Shown here one piece after another: positions 60,600-64,000 of a DNA stretch of 64,000 nucleotides. The stretch lies in the NCBI RefSeq assembly GCF_037975245.1, contig NC_092577.1, forward strand, positions 24,797,398-24,861,397, in the 5' to 3' direction. The notes beneath the pieces were generated by a model. The model saw only the letters and a program-made list of their open reading frames with translations. It was not told the DNA's origin and ran no database searches. Numbering within the stretch: position 1 is the stretch's first letter; each line of letters begins with the position of its first letter. Position numbers and translations under genes: made by a program. This DNA is from Apostichopus japonicus. Taxonomy: Eukaryota > Echinodermata > Holothuroidea > Aspidochirotida > Stichopodidae.

Positions 60600-62820
60600 G
60601 TAGGTTTGCCATTAAGACAAATGTGTTTTATTGTCTAAAAATGCCCAACTGTGAAGCATGAGACTTGGCTTTGGATTGTAAGAATTGATTGCAAGAATTA
60701 TTTAAACTTCAGAAAAATTGGGGCCGACTCCATTGGTCACTACACCCATTTACTTTAGCGACCCATTACTGATAGATCGGCTGTTCGCAGATTCAGAATA
60801 GGTTATCCTATTCACGGCTCGACAAAACCGAAGGCTTTTGCCATCGTGCCCTTCCTTTTTACTGAAAAAAAGCTGTCAGTGCCCCCAAAATATTACACCA
60901 CCGACGGCACAAAATGCTGTCATACCCTTTTGTTTGTGCTGTCTGTGCCCTTTTAAATTATTTATTCACCTAGCCCTAAAGCGTCTCCCTGTTCTCCCCG
61001 GAAACCATGAGAATAGGAATATTTTTGGAACCTAAAAGTACAACATCAAATTTCATTCCCGCGAATCGTTGTCTTATTGTACATCACGCTTTCCTGTTTC
61101 CCTTCTCATTTTGACCACATTCTTATATTCTGTGAATAATGTTCCTTAAATATAGATCTAACTACATAGTTACTACACAGTGCAACCTAAACTATAGCGT
61201 GGTGATGCTAGCTCATGAATAATTAATGAGTACCGCATGACGTGTCAGGGGTTATTGGATTTTTCTACTTTAAAATTGGGTGCGACGCCTGGGTGACAAA
61301 TACGGAAACTGCTTTCAATATTGTAAAAGTTCATAACAAATATTTCAAAAAAAGGAATCATCTGGAGGCAAGGGGGTTGTTTACCCTACAGTATCGCAGT
61401 GCTTTTTACGTGTTAAGAAACCCTACAGTATCGCAGTTAAAACAGGATCATGCCTGCCTTCGCCTTTGATTCAAAAATCGTAAGCCAACCCGGAAGTGTA
61501 TGCATTAGTACAACTGGCGGGGAAATAGGTGGTCATGTGGGAGACGGTTCGTGAATAAAGGTTATTAAATTTTCGTCTATTTTTATCCAAATTTGGATCA
61601 GTTGGTATGTTTACTTTAGGAATATATTCAAGTACTTGAAATAGTTTTTGGAGTGTAATATCTTTCAGAAAAATGTATTTTCACATAAATGTTTTTAATT
61701 GGTCATTAATTATCAACTAATTAGAGGGAGTTCCAATTCTGCCAAAAAACAGGAAATTGTCACCTGGGCATGTAAAAAATTTGGCTTGGAATGACCCACA
61801 TAAAACTTCTGCAAACATGAGGGACACTGGAAATTTTACATTTGCAAATAAGGGGGCTAATTCAGCATGATACTAGCTATCTGTTGAGTTTACTGATCGG
61901 AGGCTGATTGCGAGCATTAACAAAATGAATGGGCGCCCATAGGAGGGTCACTGAGGTAACCAACCATATTGTGTTTGTCTTCCGACCTTTACATAATCAT
62001 AATCACGGTCTGCCACCATCTCATGGCGACGTGGCTAACTGCACATCTTCAAGGTTCTTGTGAACTTTTGCGTGGAAGTGACAGGCCCTCCTTTTGTCAC
62101 ATTTTTATAACTTTTGTACACGATGGGTTAATATTGTGAAATCATATTTAGTGCTACAGTTCGGAATATTAGTGATGCAGATTCTTTCTCTGGGAAGTTT
62201 TGCAAGAAACAGAAAACATTGAAAATACGTTCGTACAAAATGTCCTTCCTCTGAGACATTATGGAGATTTGAGGTAACGAATGAGGCAAAATGTTATACT
62301 TTTCTGTTGTATTTGTTATTTTTTTCTTGGGGGAGGGGGTTAAGGGGGAAACCACAAATTTCGGGGGGGGGGCGTGGTTAGGGAGTGGCCGCCCCTGGAA
62401 ATGTGTTGCACAGATGTAACATCGCCACTTATTTACTGGCCCAGATTAAAACACATGGCCATATGTAAGACTGGTGTTTTAATGATAATAAGAATGTAAG
62501 CACAGTTACAGGTATTCATTTAAAGGTTCCAATAAAGTTGTAATAAACTATTTCCTTCTTATTTTCGATTTTTGAAAATTTACTCTGTTTTACCCACAGT
62601 CTAAATGTGACTACAGAAAAAAAGCTAAAATTCCTTACTTATATATATAATGGTCATTTGTACATGATTCATGTGGAAGCATTTCATTTTTCACGTAGCT
62701 CAAAGGTCATTTGCGAAGGTCACATTGTATGCCATTCATCGAGTAAATATTGTATCGCTAACCAACTGGTGAAATACCACTGCCATGGAAATAGGACATG
62801 TTAATATTCCAAATTTGTTG
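60600..62820. other. EnSpm interior, no supported gene
   Basis: Short frames only. A poly-G tract followed by GTGGTTAGGGAGTGGCCGCC near 62360 resembles a hAT end on the minus strand (CAGGGGCGGCCACT), without an identified partner. Confidence 0.35.
61384..61437 (-). mobile_element. minute LINE-tail insertion with 15-17-bp target duplication
   Basis: CCCTACAGTATCGCAGT occurs at 61384-61400 and again at 61421-61437. Between them are 20 bases which, read on the minus strand, end CACGTAAAAAGC and run on with AC, the exact 3' terminus of the Tx1-like LINE. Only about 14 bases of LINE sequence plus a few extra bases were inserted. Confidence 0.75.
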
Positions 62821-62825
62821 TGACC

Positions 62826-63277
62826 CTGCAGACAATCAATTGTGAATATTACATTTTTGGGTAAATTCATCTTCAATTTGTTGTTTATTTCGCAGTTTGA
62901 AACTGTGAATATTACATATCTTTGTAAATTTATTTACAATAAATTGTCAATTTAACAGTTTTAATATGTACATTTTACATTTTTTGGTATATTCATTTAC
63001 AATTTATTGTTAATTTCACAGTTTTCATCTGTATATATTACATATTGTTGTAAATTAATTTACAAGAAATGGTTAATTTTACATTTTTCAACTGTAAATA
63101 TTGCAGTTTTCGGTAAATATCTTTACATTAATTTGTAATTTGAATTACCAAAAATGGTAAAGTTGACAGTTTTTAACTGTTTTTTCATTTACAAGTGATT
63201 GTAAAATTTACAAATTCTTTTTGGCATTTTAGCTGACAGCCATTTCACTGTAAAATTTACAATTTTTTTTTACAGTG
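62826..63277. repeat. EnSpm right subterminal repeats
   Basis: Five or more degenerate units contain (T)TTACA(G/A)TT and AACTGTAAATATT-type words, roughly 60-90 bp apart, running up to the terminal inverted repeat. They are probable transposase-binding arrays. Confidence 0.75.
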
Positions 63278-63375
63278 TACCTAGCTGAATTTATCTACCG
63301 ATATAAGCACAAGAATGGTGACATCTTTTCAGCTTTCATTATGGACGTTGCAAAGCTGTATAATCCTGATCTTTA

Positions 63376-64000
63376 GGTAAGTCTATTTTTTTTTTAATAT
63401 TCCTTACTATGATACGATGATAACATAAAAACATTATGAAATAATTCATCATTAAATGAATATCATTCGTCATTCAAAATCATCAGAATATCCCACATTG
63501 CCGACAATATTTCGAACTTACTTTCAACGAATTGAGTTACAGCATATACAGGTTTACTTGGGTAATCACATTTTCATTCAGACCTTTAGTATAGCCAACA
63601 TACAAAACTAAGTCAGTACAATCTATTCCTCAGTTCAAGCGATATAAGCCGCTACTTAAAGAGGAAAGAAGCAAGTGTATTTACAACCGCACACAACATA
63701 AAGGAGAAGAAGTCAGACATTACTTGTATAATTATAAGCGTGGTTCTCTTCTCAAATTAACGCTCATTTTAGTTTACAACATCTTCGACATCAGAGCAAG
63801 CTAAACCTAAGGAAAATATAATCTATGACATATTAGTCAATATGCCTTTAACGAAAGCTTTGAAAATTTCACGACAAAATCATAGGACGTGGTCCATGTT
63901 GCACCGACGCCTGACAGAGGTTCAATTTGATTTTAAGACAACTTTTTTTCCAACCGATGGATTTTTTTTTTCAATTCCGTCCGTAAGCACTTCAGTATGA
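63376..64000 (+). other. downstream of Merlin; one exon-like open stretch
   Basis: A TATTCCTCAG acceptor-like site (about 63634) precedes 56 open codons (FKRYKPLLKEERSKCIYNRT onward) to TAA near 63802. It has coding-like composition but no family I recognise. The 3' end of the Merlin element should also lie here or beyond the window. Confidence 0.25.

Larger units (their letters stand above)
54953..63277. mobile_element. EnSpm/CMC-type DNA transposon, 8,325 bp, nested in Merlin
   Basis: The ends are CACTGTAAAAAA... (54953) and the exact inverse ...TTTTTTACAGTG (63277), flanked by TA on both sides (54951-54952 and 63278-63279). The insert interrupts the Merlin reading frame. Subterminal regions carry many TTTACAGT / ACTGTAAAT words, dense at 62830-63270, as in EnSpm elements. 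A 2-bp TA duplication is at the short end of the EnSpm range and also fits the related Mirage group. Inside are exons of an EnSpm-associated protein, two hAT MITEs and a minute LINE-tail insertion. No Tnp2-like core was found, so the copy is internally rearranged. Confidence 0.85.
54269..63375 (+). pseudogene. Merlin (IS1595-like) transposase gene, split by an 8.3-kb transposon
   Basis: The 5' part (54269-54952) reads DGLRWECRKYGNKKHRTERS, then WWCEGLTEAQISRQLGLG (helix-turn-helix), then VQIDESKIGKRKYYKG (first catalytic Asp, about 54590). After a frameshift near 54640 come QWVFGGIEQD, then VIISDCWKGY (second Asp, about 54770), a stop, and HTNKIQGHWRQMKSHLP. There the third acidic residue of the usual N-x-I-E-x-x-W pattern reads Gln. 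At 63280 the frame resumes with LAEFIYRYKHKNGDIFSAF and ends at TAG 63373-63375. Removing the insert and one TA copy joins the two parts in frame. The family is a DDE transposase related to bacterial IS1595. This copy is dead, and the Gln may be a further inactivating change. Confidence 0.85.

Noticed and set aside
1-64000. CRISPR arrays, tRNA genes, rRNA genes, operons
   Set aside because: No regularly spaced short repeats, no cloverleaf-like box A/box B pairs and no rRNA core sequences were recognised on reading; the DNA is eukaryotic in character.

Overview
This window looks like a repeat-rich stretch of a eukaryotic animal genome, most plausibly a marine deuterostome such as an echinoderm. 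The reasons are intron-split coding fragments with GT/AG borders, AT-rich DNA littered with TAGGCCTA-type words, and an animal repertoire of mobile elements (Tx1-like and CR1-like LINEs, Ty3/Gypsy, EnSpm/CACTA, Merlin, Tc1/mariner, hAT MITEs, a Mutator-like relic, and C2H2/tyrosine-recombinase genes). The taxonomic call is inference. I see no rRNA, tRNA or CRISPR, and no bacterial gene organisation.

Layout. 0-6 kb is mostly non-coding, with one small membrane-protein exon candidate (4.6 kb). At 6.09-6.61 kb there are two phase-matched exons of a proline-rich PPxY protein. At 7.2-8.7 kb lies the N-terminal half of a C2H2/tyrosine-recombinase gene relic. 9.9-10.5 kb is a hAT-type MITE. 15.1-15.6 kb is a LINE fragment (minus strand). 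At 17.3-19.96 kb is the 5' part of a Ty3/Gypsy element (leader, primer-binding-like site, gag, protease). At 19.96-29.66 kb, two nearly identical Tx1-like LINEs lie in opposite orientation: the plus copy (24626-29391) is inserted inside ORF1 of the minus copy, with an exact 10-bp target duplication.

31.0-36.1 kb is a longer relic of the tyrosine-recombinase gene with a triplicated exon block. 38.2-38.9 kb is a third Tx1-like LINE tail. 39.1-39.8 kb is a Mutator-like transposase relic. 40.6-41.0 kb is an inverted-repeat (foldback-like) element. 42.4-43.3 kb is a BEN-domain-like relic. 45.5-46.45 kb is a broken Tc1/mariner transposase, followed by a textbook histone-type 3' stem-loop and purine-rich element.

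47.16-52.65 kb is an EnSpm/CACTA-like element with SAM, C2H2 and Tnp2-like coding segments, split by a CR1-like LINE (about 50.47-52.32 kb). 52.9-53.5 kb is a tandem repeat of about 230 bp. 54.27-63.38 kb is a Merlin (IS1595-like) transposase gene split by an 8,325-bp EnSpm-type element (54953-63277). That element carries the C-terminal exons of a SAMD3-like/EnSpm accessory protein, two hAT MITEs and a tiny LINE-tail insertion.

How it fits together. There is no operon or pathway. The window is a layered record of transposition in which younger elements sit in older ones: LINE in LINE next to Gypsy, CR1 in EnSpm, and hAT MITEs and a LINE tail in EnSpm in Merlin. Nearly every transposase or RT gene is broken; the clearest intact long reading frame is ORF1 of the plus LINE (24842-25927). 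All identifications rest on reading the sequence and translated motifs, with no database search.
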